64,000 nt of DNA from Pontibacter diazotrophicus (GCF_003367245.1 NZ_QRGR01000012.1:1-64000), one strand, 5' to 3'; shown: positions 43,084 to 53,058, counted from the first letter of the stretch. The notes: generated by a model not told the origin, from the letters alone. Numbers and translations: made by a program.

Positions 43084-44820
43084 ATGCACTACATCGACTT
43101 AACCATTTTCGTGCTTTACATGCTGGCTATGCTAGGCGTAGGATTTTACTTCCTGAGAAAGAACGAAGGGGCTGATGATTACTATGTAGGAGGTCGTAAT
43201 ATGAGCAGCGGGCACATTGGCCTGTCTGTAGTGGCGACAGATGTGGGCGGTGGTTTTTCGATTGGCTTAGGTGGTCTTGGCTTTGCAATGGGGCTTTCCG
43301 GCTCCTGGATGCTTTTTACCGGATTGTTAGGTGCCTGGCTGGCAGCAGTTTTCCTTATTCCGAAGGTGAAGGATAACCCGGCCTTTGCGAAGTTCCTGAC
43401 CTTCCCGCAAATATTCGGTTATTACTTTAACGCCCGTGTCGCACTGCTGGCCGGTATTATCTCCGCTATAGGCTATACCGGCTTCACCAGTTCACAGATT
43501 CTGGCTGGGGCTAAACTGGCCAGCGGCACCTTCATCAACCTCGACCTGAACACCGCCCTACTGATTATGGGCATCATTGCGGTGGTGTATACCGTGATGG
43601 GTGGCATGAAAGCAGTTATTTATACCGATACCGTACAATGGGCTATTCTCATGAGCGGGCTGGTTTTTATCGGCATACCCATCTCCTTTTTAGCCGTGGG
43701 TGGCGGCGTGGAGCAAATCAGCTTCTCACAACTCTTTAACCTGGAATGGCTTTCTGCCCAAAGTAGCAGAAGCATGGCTGCCATTCGAACGACTCTGCCC
43801 CCCGAATTCCTTAGCCTGACAAACATTACCTGGCAGCAACTGGTGAATTGGGCTATTACCATCATCCCGATATGGTTTGTAGGCATGACACTGTACCAGC
43901 GCATTTACGCCTGCCGCGACGCTAAAACCGCCAGAAGAGCCTGGTACCTGGCGGGCCTGTTCGAGTGGCCGATCATGGCGTTTATGGGTGTGAGCCTGGG
44001 TATACTGGCGCGTGTAGCCGCTGAGCAAGGCATGTTTGATGCCCTTGGCGCCGGTGCCGTGGTAGACCCCGAAACAGGTTTGCCGATGCTCCTGCGTACG
44101 GTGCTGCCGGTGGGGTTGATGGGGCTGATGCTCTCAGCCTACTTCTCGGCCATCCTTTCTACGGCAGACAGCTGCCTGATGGCCTCGTCCGGTAATATTG
44201 TATCTGATGTCATCAGTCACTTCTGGAAAATAGACCCGGACGCTCCTTCCACGCTGCGCCTCTCCCAAATTGTGACCCTGGCAGTTGGTGCCTTTGCCCT
44301 CTGGCTGGCCACCACCATGACAAACGTGCTCGACCTGATGCTGTACTCTTATGCCTTTATGGTGTCAGGGTTGTTTGTACCTGTTTTAGGCGCCTTGTTC
44401 TGGAAACGCCGCAGCAGTGTGGCTGCTTTCTGGGCCATGCTCATAGGTGGCGTGGTCACGGTAGTGCTGCAGGTAAGCATGCTTTCTGCCCCCGACACTG
44501 ATTTGACAGGACTTGCCCAATCGTTGCACCCTTATTTTCCGGCCGAAGTGAGCAGCACCTGGGTAAGCCTGAGCGAGTTTGAATTGCAAGAGCTGTTGGA
44601 GCGTACACTTTCAGCGCACAGCATCGTACATATACCGTGGCTGAACCTGACGTTCCGGTTGCCGCTGAACCTGGACCCAAACCTGTTTGGCTTAACAGCT
44701 TCTCTCATACTTTATATCACCCTGACCTTTATATATCCCGATAAAAACAAAAATACAACATGGCAGAAAACAACAGTGTCCGCTACGACATTTACACCCC
44801 GACCAACCCACAAGGGTTAG
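43084..44820 (+). CDS. Sodium:solute symporter family transporter
   Basis: 578 residues, about 13-14 membrane helices of the LeuT-like SSS fold. YIDLTIFVLYMLAMLGVGFY starts helix 1; VVATDVGGGFSIGLGGLGFAMG lies in the sodium-site region; AYFSAILSTADSCLMASSGN matches the helix 8 Na2-site segment. The substrate is unknown; small carboxylates, amino acids or sugars are possible. Its last 61 bases overlap the start of the GNAT gene, and the racemase follows, so the transporter may bring in a racemase substrate or related amino acid. Confidence 0.88.
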   Translation: MHYIDLTIFVLYMLAMLGVGFYFLRKNEGADDYYVGGRNMSSGHIGLSVVATDVGGGFSIGLGGLGFAMGLSGSWMLFTGLLGAWLAAVFLIPKVKDNPAFAKFLTFPQIFGYYFNARVALLAGIISAIGYTGFTSSQILAGAKLASGTFINLDLNTALLIMGIIAVVYTVMGGMKAVIYTDTVQWAILMSGLVFIGIPISFLAVGGGVEQISFSQLFNLEWLSAQSSRSMAAIRTTLPPEFLSLTNITWQQLVNWAITIIPIWFVGMTLYQRIYACRDAKTARRAWYLAGLFEWPIMAFMGVSLGILARVAAEQGMFDALGAGAVVDPETGLPMLLRTVLPVGLMGLMLSAYFSAILSTADSCLMASSGNIVSDVISHFWKIDPDAPSTLRLSQIVTLAVGAFALWLATTMTNVLDLMLYSYAFMVSGLFVPVLGALFWKRRSSVAAFWAMLIGGVVTVVLQVSMLSAPDTDLTGLAQSLHPYFPAEVSSTWVSLSEFELQELLERTLSAHSIVHIPWLNLTFRLPLNLDPNLFGLTASLILYITLTFIYPDKNKNTTWQKTTVSATTFTPRPTHKG

Positions 44821-45212
44821 ACAAAGATGAGATAATAGACTTCCTTTTTCATCAACTTGATGAGTATGGAGACGAGCGGAAAGACATTGCCAAATGCATA
44901 GATTATGCACTTTCTGAAGCAGAAGGCAAAGGTGGTTCTGTGATGGTAGCGCGTGAAGGTGATGCCGTAGTGGGTGCTTTAATACTAAACAACACAGGTA
45001 TGAGCGGGTTTATACCTGAGAATATATTGGTTTATATAGCCGTGCACAGCAGCCAGCGCGGCAAAGGCGTAGGTAAAAGATTGGTGCAAATGGCGGCCGA
45101 TAACACCACAGGAAGCATTGCCCTGCACGTGGAGCCGCAAAATCCGGCCCGCCACCTGTATGAGAAAATGGGCTTCACAAATAAATATTTAGAGTATAGA
45201 TTACTAAGATAA
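44760..45212 (+). CDS. GNAT N-acetyltransferase
   Basis: 150 residues. Acetyl-CoA loop QRGKGVGKRLVQMAA (about 98-112) preceded by strand VYIAVHSS and followed by ALHVEPQNPARHLYEKMGF, a full GNAT ending. It overlaps the end of the symporter gene by 61 bases and precedes the racemase by 2 bases. Substrate unknown; an amino acid or D-amino acid produced by the racemase is a reasonable guess. Confidence 0.87.
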   Translation: MAENNSVRYDIYTPTNPQGLDKDEIIDFLFHQLDEYGDERKDIAKCIDYALSEAEGKGGSVMVAREGDAVVGALILNNTGMSGFIPENILVYIAVHSSQRGKGVGKRLVQMAADNTTGSIALHVEPQNPARHLYEKMGFTNKYLEYRLLR

Positions 45213-45214
45213 AT

Positions 45215-46297
45215 ATGGCAGTCCTAAAGCTGTACCGCGATAAATTAAAACATAATTACAATCACCTTGACAAGGTTTTTAAGGAACACAACATTGACTG
45301 GGGCGTTGTAACGAAGCTGCTCTGCGGGGAAGAGATTTTCCTGAAAGAGGTGCTTGCGCTTGGGGTGCGTGAAATCCATGACTCCCGCGTAACCAATCTG
45401 AAAGCCATTAAAAATGTGGCCCCCGATGTGCAGACCGTTTACATTAAACCATCTCCTAAAAAAAGCATTCCAGATATTATACAGTATGCAGATGTAAGTT
45501 TCGAGACGGAGCTGGATACCATCCGGATGCTGTCGGAGGAAGCTCTGCGCCAAAATAAGATCCATAAAATCATTATTATGATTGAAATGGGTGACCTGCG
45601 GGAGGGCGTGATGGGCGATGAGCTGGTGAACTTCTACGCAAAGGTATTTGAGCTGCCCGGTATATCCGTGATAGGATTAGGCGCCAATTTTAATTGCCTG
45701 CATGGGGTAATGCCCACTAGAGATAAGCTTATTCAGCTTAGCCTTTACAAGCAAATCATCGATGCAAAATTCGACAAGGAAATTCCCTGGGTATCTGGTG
45801 GCACGTCCGTCACCATCCCGCTGCTCTTCAACCACCAACTGCCTGGTGGCATTAACCACTTCCGAATTGGTGAAGCGCTGTTCTTTGGCCTGAACCTGTT
45901 TACAAGCGAGACTTTTGAGGGCATGCACGACGATATTTTTGAGCTGGAAACTGAAATTATTGAGTTGACGGAGAAGCCGATGATGCCCAGTGGCATGCTG
46001 GCAGAAAATCCCAGTGGCGAAAGCTTTGAGGTGGATGAAAGCCTTTTTGGCAAAACCTCGCACAGGGCTATTCTGGATGTCGGATTGCTTGATATAAACC
46101 CAAAATTCCTGATTCCTAAAAACTGGGAGCATGAGCAGCTCAGCGTTATCGGTGCCAGTTCCGACATGCTGGTGGTGGAACTAGGGGAAAACACGCAGCA
46201 GTACAAAGTCGGAGATATTTTGCGTTTTTCCCTCCGCTACATGGGAGCACTGAGTATTCTCAACTCCCGTTACATCTCCAAAGAAGTGGTGGTATAA
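45215..46297 (+). CDS. Alanine/ornithine racemase family PLP enzyme
   Basis: 360 residues, TIM-barrel fold type III. PLP lysine Lys34 in WGVVTKLLCG; GLGANFNCLHGVMPT and WVSGGTSVTIPLL bind cofactor and substrate; HFRIGEALFFGLNLFTSE follows. This matches the ornithine racemase/YhfX-like branch rather than the cell-wall alanine racemase Alr, which is longer and has a large C-terminal beta domain. Likely interconverts L and D forms of ornithine, lysine or alanine. Last gene of the symporter-GNAT operon, followed by a strong terminator. Confidence 0.85.
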   Translation: MAVLKLYRDKLKHNYNHLDKVFKEHNIDWGVVTKLLCGEEIFLKEVLALGVREIHDSRVTNLKAIKNVAPDVQTVYIKPSPKKSIPDIIQYADVSFETELDTIRMLSEEALRQNKIHKIIIMIEMGDLREGVMGDELVNFYAKVFELPGISVIGLGANFNCLHGVMPTRDKLIQLSLYKQIIDAKFDKEIPWVSGGTSVTIPLLFNHQLPGGINHFRIGEALFFGLNLFTSETFEGMHDDIFELETEIIELTEKPMMPSGMLAENPSGESFEVDESLFGKTSHRAILDVGLLDINPKFLIPKNWEHEQLSVIGASSDMLVVELGENTQQYKVGDILRFSLRYMGALSILNSRYISKEVVV

Positions 46298-46332
46298 AAT
46301 CTGCAGGCATGCTATTTTCTCCTCACCTCACG

Positions 46333-46381
46333 AAAACAGCGTTCTTCCGCTGCGTTAGCTTTAGCGGAAGAACGCTGTTTT
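46333..46381. terminator. Bidirectional terminator
   Basis: Perfect 19-bp stem aaaacagcgttcttccgct (46333-46351) / agcggaagaacgctgtttt (46363-46381) around an 11-base loop. It separates the convergent racemase and universal stress protein genes. Confidence 0.88.
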
Positions 46382-46448
46382 ACTAATCCTAATAACATCT
46401 AAAGGGGAAATTTCCATACCGGCCGAAGATGCCCCTTAGGCAGCCAGT

Positions 46449-47372
46449 TTATTCGTTGCTGAGCAGGGCATCGAGGAAGCCCATTTCCTCTTTTGGCTTT
46501 CTGAAAATCGTAAGCGGGATATCAGTGTCATAACGCAGTACTTTTTCTGTTACACTGCCCAGGATAAACAAGGCAGCCGCTGTTTTCCCTTTTGCCCCTA
46601 TCACCAGCATATCGGCATGCGCCCGCTTGGCTTCCATCACAATGAGTTCACCAATATTGTCCTCGTTGTCGCGGCGCACCATCTTAAATTCTCCCCGTTT
46701 TTGAAGCGCAGGGAATTGTTGTATAAGTTGGTTGTATTTTTCCTGTGCAAAGCCCCGCATACGCTCCTCAAATTTCTCAAAGCTCTCACCCAGGGTAATG
46801 TAGCCGCTTGGCACCTCATACACATGCAGGCAAACCACTTGTATATCAGGTGGAAGTAAGGTGGTATGCAGCACCCGCTCCAGGGCCATGATGCTATACT
46901 CAGAGAAGTCGATGCTTACGACTACCCGGCGCAGCACCGGTTCAGAAGTCTCCGGAATAAAGAGTACAGCCGTCCGGCCGCTGCGGACAAGCTTCTGCGC
47001 CAGCACACCGCTACCACTCAGACGCAGCTTGCGGCCCACCAGCACCAGGTTGGCTTTCTTCTCTTTGGTCCAACGCAGAAGTTCTTTCAGCGGAGAGCCC
47101 TCCTCTACCAGCACCGAAATTTGCACATTTGGCAGAGCTGCGAAGTAAGGCATTATTTTATCTTCAAGGGCCTTCCGAATCCGTACATCAGCCGGGGCTG
47201 CTTCGGGGAACCCCTTTCGCAGTTCATCCGGAATCTCCAGGCTTTTCTCTACATGTATAAAATAGACGCTTTCAATATTGGGGTTATTGCATAGATAGGC
47301 TGTATAGCGGATAAGTGTGTCGTCCATCGGGGTCATATCGAGCCCAACCATCAGTATATTAGGGTTTTCCAT
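46449..47372 (-). CDS. Universal stress protein with two UspA domains
   Basis: 307 residues formed by tandem UspA folds (about 1-145 and 150-305). Domain 1 starts NILMVGLDMTPMDDTLI; domain 2 has VVVSIDFSEYSIMALE and ends with VIGAKGKTAAALFILGSVTEKVLRYDTDIP, a G-x(2)-G-x(9)-G-type nucleotide-site segment. Expected to aid survival during stress. Divergent from mrpA, with a 147-base spacer that holds a palindrome. A 5' fragment of a second copy remains at 53950-54021 beside the second mrp operon. Confidence 0.9.
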   Translation of the reverse strand: MENPNILMVGLDMTPMDDTLIRYTAYLCNNPNIESVYFIHVEKSLEIPDELRKGFPEAAPADVRIRKALEDKIMPYFAALPNVQISVLVEEGSPLKELLRWTKEKKANLVLVGRKLRLSGSGVLAQKLVRSGRTAVLFIPETSEPVLRRVVVSIDFSEYSIMALERVLHTTLLPPDIQVVCLHVYEVPSGYITLGESFEKFEERMRGFAQEKYNQLIQQFPALQKRGEFKMVRRDNEDNIGELIVMEAKRAHADMLVIGAKGKTAAALFILGSVTEKVLRYDTDIPLTIFRKPKEEMGFLDALLSNE

Positions 47373-47412
47373 AGTATAAGGTTACTAATCTGTTGCTGTG
47401 TAGTTTCATTAA

Positions 47413-47484
47413 TTACCTGCTGCTATTATTTCTTTATGAAACTAAATGTGCGTAAGCAGGTAAGTACAGTTTATCTCATACGGT
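47413..47484. promoter_or_regulatory. Shared control region between usp and mrpA, partly duplicated upstream of mrpA2
   Basis: ttacctgct (47413-47421) and agcaggtaa (47455-47463) are perfect reverse complements 33 bases apart. The right half continues into gcaggtaagt...atcatacggt, and a closely similar stretch occurs at 54104-54128 before the second mrpA. Conservation after duplication suggests a functional promoter or operator. Confidence 0.5.
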
Positions 47485-47519
47485 AGATTCAAATTAAATT
47501 TACAAACCCTACTTAATAA

Positions 47520-49847
47520 ATGATATTCATCATAATTGCCGGGTTAATCATCGCTTTCTTAGCACCCTTACTGCATCGCCTGCTAGGCAAGTTCATCGCA
47601 GTTCCTATGGTGCTGTTACCCTTAGGCATGTTTGCCTACTTCTGCACCTTCATTTCACCCGTACTGGCGGGCCAACCTGTCTTGCAGGAACATAGTTGGG
47701 TTCCTGCCCTGGGAGTAAACTTCCAGTTTCTACTGGATGGCCTGGGCTTGTTTTTCGCCTTACTGATTACCAGCTTTGGTGTGCTTGTAATGGGCTATGC
47801 CGGGTCATACCTGAAGGGAGATGAACAACTAGGGAGATTTTACCTTTACCTGACCCTGTTTATGACGGCGATGATCGGGGTCGTGATCTCCAACAACATA
47901 CTGGGCCTGCTTGTTTTCTGGGAGCTGACCAGCATCAGTTCTTACCTGCTGATCAGTTACAAGCATAAGTACGAAGTGGCAAGGGCATCTGCTTTACAGG
48001 CTTTGCTGATCACGAATGGAGGTGGTCTTTGCCTGATGGCCGGCTTGATCCTGCTAGGTATAGCAGGGGATTCTTATGCCATAACGGAGTTAGTGCAGCT
48101 ACGGCCGGAGTTGCTTGCGCATGATTTTTACCTTCCGGTCGTGCTGCTTATCATGCTAGGCGCATTCACCAAATCAGCTCAATTCCCGTTTCATGTCTGG
48201 CTGCCCAATGCCATGGCGGCTCCCACACCGGTTAGTGCTTACCTGCACTCTGCTACGATGGTAAAAGCCGGTGTATACCTGCTGGCGCGCTTCACTCCTA
48301 TGCTGGGCGGCACCGAGGTATGGAACTATACCATTATGGCAGTAGGCGCCACTACGGCAGTGGTAGGCGCTTTCCTGGCCTTGCAGCAACTCGACCTGAA
48401 AGCCATTCTGGCCTATACCACCATCAGCGCCCTGGGCAGCCTGGTCACCTTAATTGGTATCGGCTCTACATTTGCCTTAGAGGCCATGATGGTCTTTCTG
48501 CTTGCGCACGCCCTTTACAAAGGTGCCCTGTTCATGATAGCCGGTACTGTTGACCACGCGACCGGCACCCGCGATACAACTAAACTGCACCTGCTGGGCA
48601 GGCGAATGCCGATGCTTGCCGCTGCCGCTGTGCTATCGTCGCTGTCTATGGCAGGCATTATTCCATTCTTCGGGTTTATTGGCAAAGAATTGCTCTATGA
48701 GGGTGCCTTTGAAGCCCCATCCTATGCCATGCCGCTTACAATCGGCATTGTGTTTTCAGGAATTGCTTTTGTGGCCGTGGCGATGCGCCTGGGGTATGGC
48801 ATCTTTTTCCGGAAGTCAGCTCATGAAGCGACAGCTATCGGGCATGCACCAGAACCCGGTTTATGGCTTCCTCCCCTCCTGCTGGGTATTGCCGGCCTGG
48901 TCTTCGGGCTGCTCCCAAACCTAACCGTTACGCCTATCTTAAATGCAGCCGGTGTCTCTATAGCCGGTGCTGAGGCAGGGCAGCTGGAACTGGCGCTCTG
49001 GCACGGATTCAACCCAATTCTGCTCTTAACCATACTTACCATTCTCCTGGGAATTGTCGCTTACGTCTTCACCAATGTATTTACTACCTGGCCGGTGCAC
49101 CTGGAAAGGCTCTATAACATTGGGCCGGGGCAACTCTATTATTTCTTCAAACGCATTTCAGCACGTGGTGCCAAAGGGTTAACTGGCTCTGTGCAGTCCG
49201 GTTATCTGCGGTACTATGTTGCTACGATCATCATCACTTTTATATTTCTGGTGATCGGGGCTATCTTGCAGGAGAACCTCTATGCCGTTATTACACGCGA
49301 CACCTGGATTAAAGCCTTCAGTGAAATCAGGATATATGAATATATTCTGCTTATTCTTATGGTGCCAGCGACTATTTACGTGAGCCAAACAAACTCCAGG
49401 TTAATTGCAATCACCACCATGAGTTTGATCGGTTACGCCATTGCGCTGGCTTACATCTTCTTTGGTGCTCCGGACCTGGCGGCAACGCAGTTTCTGATAG
49501 AGACACTAACGGCCGTGCTTTTTGTGTTGGTGCTGCACAAATTGCCTACCCTCAGAACAATCAAAACATATAGGGCGAACCTGGCATCTATTACTTTATC
49601 GACGGTTTTTGGTGCCACTATGGCATATGTCATGGTCATGGTCCGGCAGTTTCCGCTGGATTCAGAACTGAAAGCGTATTACGGGGAAGCCAGTTGGTTA
49701 GAAGCCAAAGGAAGAAACATTGTAAACGTGATCCTGGTAGATTTCAGGGCTTTCGATACCTTGGGAGAAATTACGGTTTTAGCTGTTGCAGCCCTCGGTA
49801 TTTTCTCCCTGCTCAATCTATATCCAGAGAAAGGAGACCAGCTATGA
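47520..49847 (+). CDS. mrpA: Mrp Na+/H+ antiporter subunit A, first copy
   Basis: 775 residues, the largest subunit of the Mrp complex that exchanges internal Na+ for H+. The NuoL-like core carries [13 protein letters not shown] (Glu135), the proton-path [16 protein letters not shown] (Lys218, His225) and [11 protein letters not shown] (His243, Lys249). The C-terminal 170 residues hold the DUF4040/MbhE-like part ([35 protein letters not shown]). The gene starts a seven-gene operon, with its stop overlapping the mrpB ATG (ATGA). Confidence 0.94.
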   Translation: MIFIIIAGLIIAFLAPLLHRLLGKFIAVPMVLLPLGMFAYFCTFISPVLAGQPVLQEHSWVPALGVNFQFLLDGLGLFFALLITSFGVLVMGYAGSYLKGDEQLGRFYLYLTLFMTAMIGVVISNNILGLLVFWELTSISSYLLISYKHKYEVARASALQALLITNGGGLCLMAGLILLGIAGDSYAITELVQLRPELLAHDFYLPVVLLIMLGAFTKSAQFPFHVWLPNAMAAPTPVSAYLHSATMVKAGVYLLARFTPMLGGTEVWNYTIMAVGATTAVVGAFLALQQLDLKAILAYTTISALGSLVTLIGIGSTFALEAMMVFLLAHALYKGALFMIAGTVDHATGTRDTTKLHLLGRRMPMLAAAAVLSSLSMAGIIPFFGFIGKELLYEGAFEAPSYAMPLTIGIVFSGIAFVAVAMRLGYGIFFRKSAHEATAIGHAPEPGLWLPPLLLGIAGLVFGLLPNLTVTPILNAAGVSIAGAEAGQLELALWHGFNPILLLTILTILLGIVAYVFTNVFTTWPVHLERLYNIGPGQLYYFFKRISARGAKGLTGSVQSGYLRYYVATIIITFIFLVIGAILQENLYAVITRDTWIKAFSEIRIYEYILLILMVPATIYVSQTNSRLIAITTMSLIGYAIALAYIFFGAPDLAATQFLIETLTAVLFVLVLHKLPTLRTIKTYRANLASITLSTVFGATMAYVMVMVRQFPLDSELKAYYGEASWLEAKGRNIVNVILVDFRAFDTLGEITVLAVAALGIFSLLNLYPEKGDQL

Positions 49848-50395
49848 AAACCATCATACTTGCAGCAGCGCTTCGGCTGTTTTTCCCGCTGTTCATATTT
49901 TTCTCTTTTTATATACTCATCAGGGGGCACAACCACCCGGGCGGTGGATTTATAGGCGGCCTCATTTTAGTTATCCCATTCATCTTTCATGTGCTCATAC
50001 ACGGGGCAAAAGAGACGCAGGAGAAGCTTTTTCTGAAGCGCGTTTATTCCCTCAGGCGAAAAGAGCAGGAATCTGATCTGGGGTATAGTATCCGCAACAT
50101 CGGATACCGGTTACGGGGATTAATCCCCTGGTATTCCCGGCAAGACAAAGACAGGGTGCTTGTGAAACAGTATGTCATCGAACCGCTTCATATCATACCC
50201 GTCGGTTTGTCGCTGTCTCTTATCGCCGGAATCCTCCCTTTATTCTTAGGAGAGGCTTTTCTGACAGGAGTCTGGGCAAAGGCAGCATTGCCCCTTATAG
50301 GCAAAATAGGTACTACTCTTCTTTTTGATATCGGGGTTTACATCCTGGTTTCTGCGGTGGTACTTAAAATCACAATGGAAATGTCCAAAAGTTAA
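49844..50395 (+). CDS. mrpB: Mrp antiporter subunit B, first copy
   Basis: 183 residues, starting at the ATG overlapping the mrpA stop. The MnhB signature [10 protein letters not shown] is at 27-36. About four helices. Compared with the usual 140-residue subunit it carries an extra cytoplasmic loop of about 40 residues ([16 protein letters not shown], about 70-110), also seen in the second copy, so it predates the duplication. Confidence 0.92.
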   Translation: MKTIILAAALRLFFPLFIFFSFYILIRGHNHPGGGFIGGLILVIPFIFHVLIHGAKETQEKLFLKRVYSLRRKEQESDLGYSIRNIGYRLRGLIPWYSRQDKDRVLVKQYVIEPLHIIPVGLSLSLIAGILPLFLGEAFLTGVWAKAALPLIGKIGTTLLFDIGVYILVSAVVLKITMEMSKS

Positions 50396-50399
50396 CACC

Positions 50400-50765
50400 A
50401 TGGATTTAATTTTTACAATTGCAGTAGGCCTGCTTTTCGCGGCCTCTTTATACATGATCTTACACCGGCACCTCTTTAAACTGATTGTGGGCCTGATGGT
50501 ATTCGGCCTGGCCAGTAACCTCTATGTATTTGCTATTGGCAGGCTGACGCGAGAGCAAAGCGCCATTATTCCCGGCGATGCCGATGTAGCCTTCGAACCT
50601 TTTGCAGATCCTGTGCCTCAGGCACTGATCTTAACAGCAATCGTGATCGGGTTCGGGCTGCAGGCTTTTGCCATTGTGTTAGTGAAGCGCCTCTACCAGG
50701 TATCAGATTCAGAAGACATAGACGAGCTCAAAAATACAGATAAAATTGATTCAACAGAAAAATAA
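50400..50765 (+). CDS. mrpC: Mrp antiporter subunit C, first copy
   Basis: 121 residues, NuoK-like, three helices ([39 protein letters not shown], and [21 protein letters not shown]). The [22 protein letters not shown] motif is typical. The ATG at 50400 lies 4 bases after mrpB; only 5 bases separate it from mrpD. Confidence 0.92.
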   Translation: MDLIFTIAVGLLFAASLYMILHRHLFKLIVGLMVFGLASNLYVFAIGRLTREQSAIIPGDADVAFEPFADPVPQALILTAIVIGFGLQAFAIVLVKRLYQVSDSEDIDELKNTDKIDSTEK

Positions 50766-50770
50766 ACCAA

Positions 50771-52282
50771 ATGCAGTTACAAGATAACCTGCTATTACTT
50801 CTACCCATGCTGGTGCCATTCATTGGTGCTGTTCTATGTATCTTCTGTTGGCGGGCGATTGTCATCCAGAAGATAATCGCGCTACTAACGCAAATAGGCC
50901 TGACGGGGTGTTCCATCTGGCTGCTACAGCATGTAGTGCAGCAGGGCATAGCGACTATACAGATAGGTGGCTGGCCTGCACCCTTTGGAATTACCATCAT
51001 AGCCGACCTCTTCAGTTGCCTGCTGCTCACAGCTGGTGCGTTGGCAGGCCTGGCCGTCATCATCTATTCATTTTATGATTTAGATAAACCCCGCATCCGT
51101 TTTGGCTACTACCCTGTTGTAATGATCATGCAAATGGGCATAGGTGGCACCTTACTGACAGGTGATTTATTCAACCTGTATGTCTGGTTTGAGATTCTCT
51201 TGATTTGCGCTTTTGTACTGATCACGATTGGGGGCACAAAGCAGCAATTGGAAGGTGCCTTAAAGTATGTGACCATCAACCTGATTGCCTCGGGGCTTTT
51301 GCTGGTAGGTATTGGTACCATCTATGGGATGGTTGGCTCCCTTAATATGGCCCAGATAGCCGTTCAGGCGCAGAACCTGCCGCATATGCAAGGGCTATTT
51401 GTCGTGGCTAGTATGTTCTTTATTGTGAGTGTGGGAATAAAGGCAGCTGTTTTCCCTTTGTTTTTTTGGCTTCCTGCCTCCTATCATACGCCTCCCATAG
51501 CTATTTCAGCTATCATCGCAGGCCTTCTCACCAAGGTGGGGCTATATGTACTGGTCAGGCTGTTTACGCTTATCTTTAAAGTTGAGCCGGGATTCACGAC
51601 AGATGTACTCCTGGTAATGGCTGGCTTAACAATGGTGGTAGGGGTTCTGGGGGCTGCTTCTCAGAATGACTATAGAAAAGTATTGTCCTTTAGTATTGTG
51701 AGCCAGATCGGGTACATGCTCATGGGGCTTGCTATTTTCACACCTCTGGCCATTGCAGGCTCTGTTTATTTCATCATGCACAATATGTTAGTAAAAACGA
51801 ACCTGTTTCTGGTAGGTGGTGCTGTAGCGCAGGAACAGGGTTCTTTTAACTTCAGGTACCTGGGAGGTGTATACAAGAAGCGTCCGCTTCTGGCGATTAT
51901 ATTTTTCATTTCGGCTATGTCATTGGCTGGCATTCCGCCTTTCTCTGGCTTCTGGGGTAAATTTATGCTGGCCAAAGCAGGCTTTGAAAGTGGCTTTTAC
52001 ACCATTGCTGGCATCTCCCTTGGAGCCGGGGTTATCACCATCATTTACCTCACAAAGATATGGAACCAGGTTTTTCTGAAGGATAAGTCAAAGGACATTC
52101 CAGTAAACCTACTACACAAACAGCCATTCAAAAAGATGCTGCAGCTGCCTATGCTGCTGTTGTTAACTGTTATTCTGGCACTCGGTATTTTCGCAGAACC
52201 CTTTATTCACCTGACCATGCAGGCTGCCGAAGAACTGCTTCATAGCGAAATATACATTAACGCCGTATTAAAAGAGAACTAA
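50771..52282 (+). CDS. mrpD: Mrp antiporter subunit D, first copy
   Basis: 503 residues, NuoN/M-like. VWFEILLICAFVL has the essential Glu141; GIKAAVFPLFFWLPASYHTPP supplies the central Lys; LAGIPPFSGFWGKFMLA is the later conserved loop. It forms the second proton channel of the complex. 15 bases precede mrpE. Confidence 0.93.
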   Translation: MQLQDNLLLLLPMLVPFIGAVLCIFCWRAIVIQKIIALLTQIGLTGCSIWLLQHVVQQGIATIQIGGWPAPFGITIIADLFSCLLLTAGALAGLAVIIYSFYDLDKPRIRFGYYPVVMIMQMGIGGTLLTGDLFNLYVWFEILLICAFVLITIGGTKQQLEGALKYVTINLIASGLLLVGIGTIYGMVGSLNMAQIAVQAQNLPHMQGLFVVASMFFIVSVGIKAAVFPLFFWLPASYHTPPIAISAIIAGLLTKVGLYVLVRLFTLIFKVEPGFTTDVLLVMAGLTMVVGVLGAASQNDYRKVLSFSIVSQIGYMLMGLAIFTPLAIAGSVYFIMHNMLVKTNLFLVGGAVAQEQGSFNFRYLGGVYKKRPLLAIIFFISAMSLAGIPPFSGFWGKFMLAKAGFESGFYTIAGISLGAGVITIIYLTKIWNQVFLKDKSKDIPVNLLHKQPFKKMLQLPMLLLLTVILALGIFAEPFIHLTMQAAEELLHSEIYINAVLKEN

Positions 52283-52297
52283 GGACAGGAAAGCGCC

Positions 52298-52792
52298 ATG
52301 AAAACATTCATTATTCATTTTATAATTGCCGCCTTTGTCGTGAACTGGATATTGGTGCAGCAGGAGTGGCTTGAGTTTACTGCCGCTATGAGTATTCTTA
52401 TCTTTCTCGCCGTTTTTTCACTATTATGGCTGAGTGCTTTATTGTATGACAAGCGCTATTTCATTAAGATACCGAAGGTGGTCAGCTTGCTCTTTTTCTT
52501 CCTGAAAGAGCTCTTTATGGCAAACCTGAAAATTGCCTATGATATCATGACGCCTCGTTATTTTATGAATCCTGCCATAGTGGCCTTACCGCTCCAGGCT
52601 TCTACTGATTTTGAAATAAGTTTGCTCTCCAACATGATCACCCTTACCCCAGGCTCCCTGGGTGTAGATATTTCAGAAGATCGCTCGGTGCTTTATGTAC
52701 ACCTGCTGTATGCTGACGAGGGTAACGCAGAAAAACTGAAGCAGGAACTGAAAAACGGATTTGAACGAAGAATATTAGAAATAACCCGATGA
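52298..52792 (+). CDS. mrpE: Mrp antiporter subunit E, first copy
   Basis: 164 residues. Two helices near the N-terminus, then FFFLKELFMANLKIAYDIMTPRY and NMITLTPGSLGVDIS, both typical of MnhE. It ends GFERRILEITR, 4 bases overlapping mrpF (ATGA). Confidence 0.92.
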   Translation: MKTFIIHFIIAAFVVNWILVQQEWLEFTAAMSILIFLAVFSLLWLSALLYDKRYFIKIPKVVSLLFFFLKELFMANLKIAYDIMTPRYFMNPAIVALPLQASTDFEISLLSNMITLTPGSLGVDISEDRSVLYVHLLYADEGNAEKLKQELKNGFERRILEITR

Positions 52793-53052
52793 ACATATTT
52801 GAAAACACACTTCTGATAGCCTTTTTTGTTTTAGGAATTTGCCTGCTTCTGGCGGCTATCCGGTTTGCCATGGGGCCAAGCCTGCTCGATCGTATCACTG
52901 CTTTCGATTTGATTGTGGCGAACGTGATCGGCATTATTGTGATTTACAGCAAACTGACAGTAGATGCCGAATTGATCGATGTCGCCTTAATTTTATCGCT
53001 ATTTGGGTTTTTAGGGTCGATTTCCTTTACCTACTACATGTTAAGAAGATAA
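52789..53052 (+). CDS. mrpF: Mrp antiporter subunit F, first copy
   Basis: 87 residues, three helices. RFAMGPSLLDRITAFDLIVANVIG contains the family aspartates; LIDVALILSLFGFLGSISF follows. Overlaps mrpE by 4 bases and ends 6 bases before mrpG. Confidence 0.92.
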   Translation: MNIFENTLLIAFFVLGICLLLAAIRFAMGPSLLDRITAFDLIVANVIGIIVIYSKLTVDAELIDVALILSLFGFLGSISFTYYMLRR

Positions 53053-53058
53053 CAGCCG

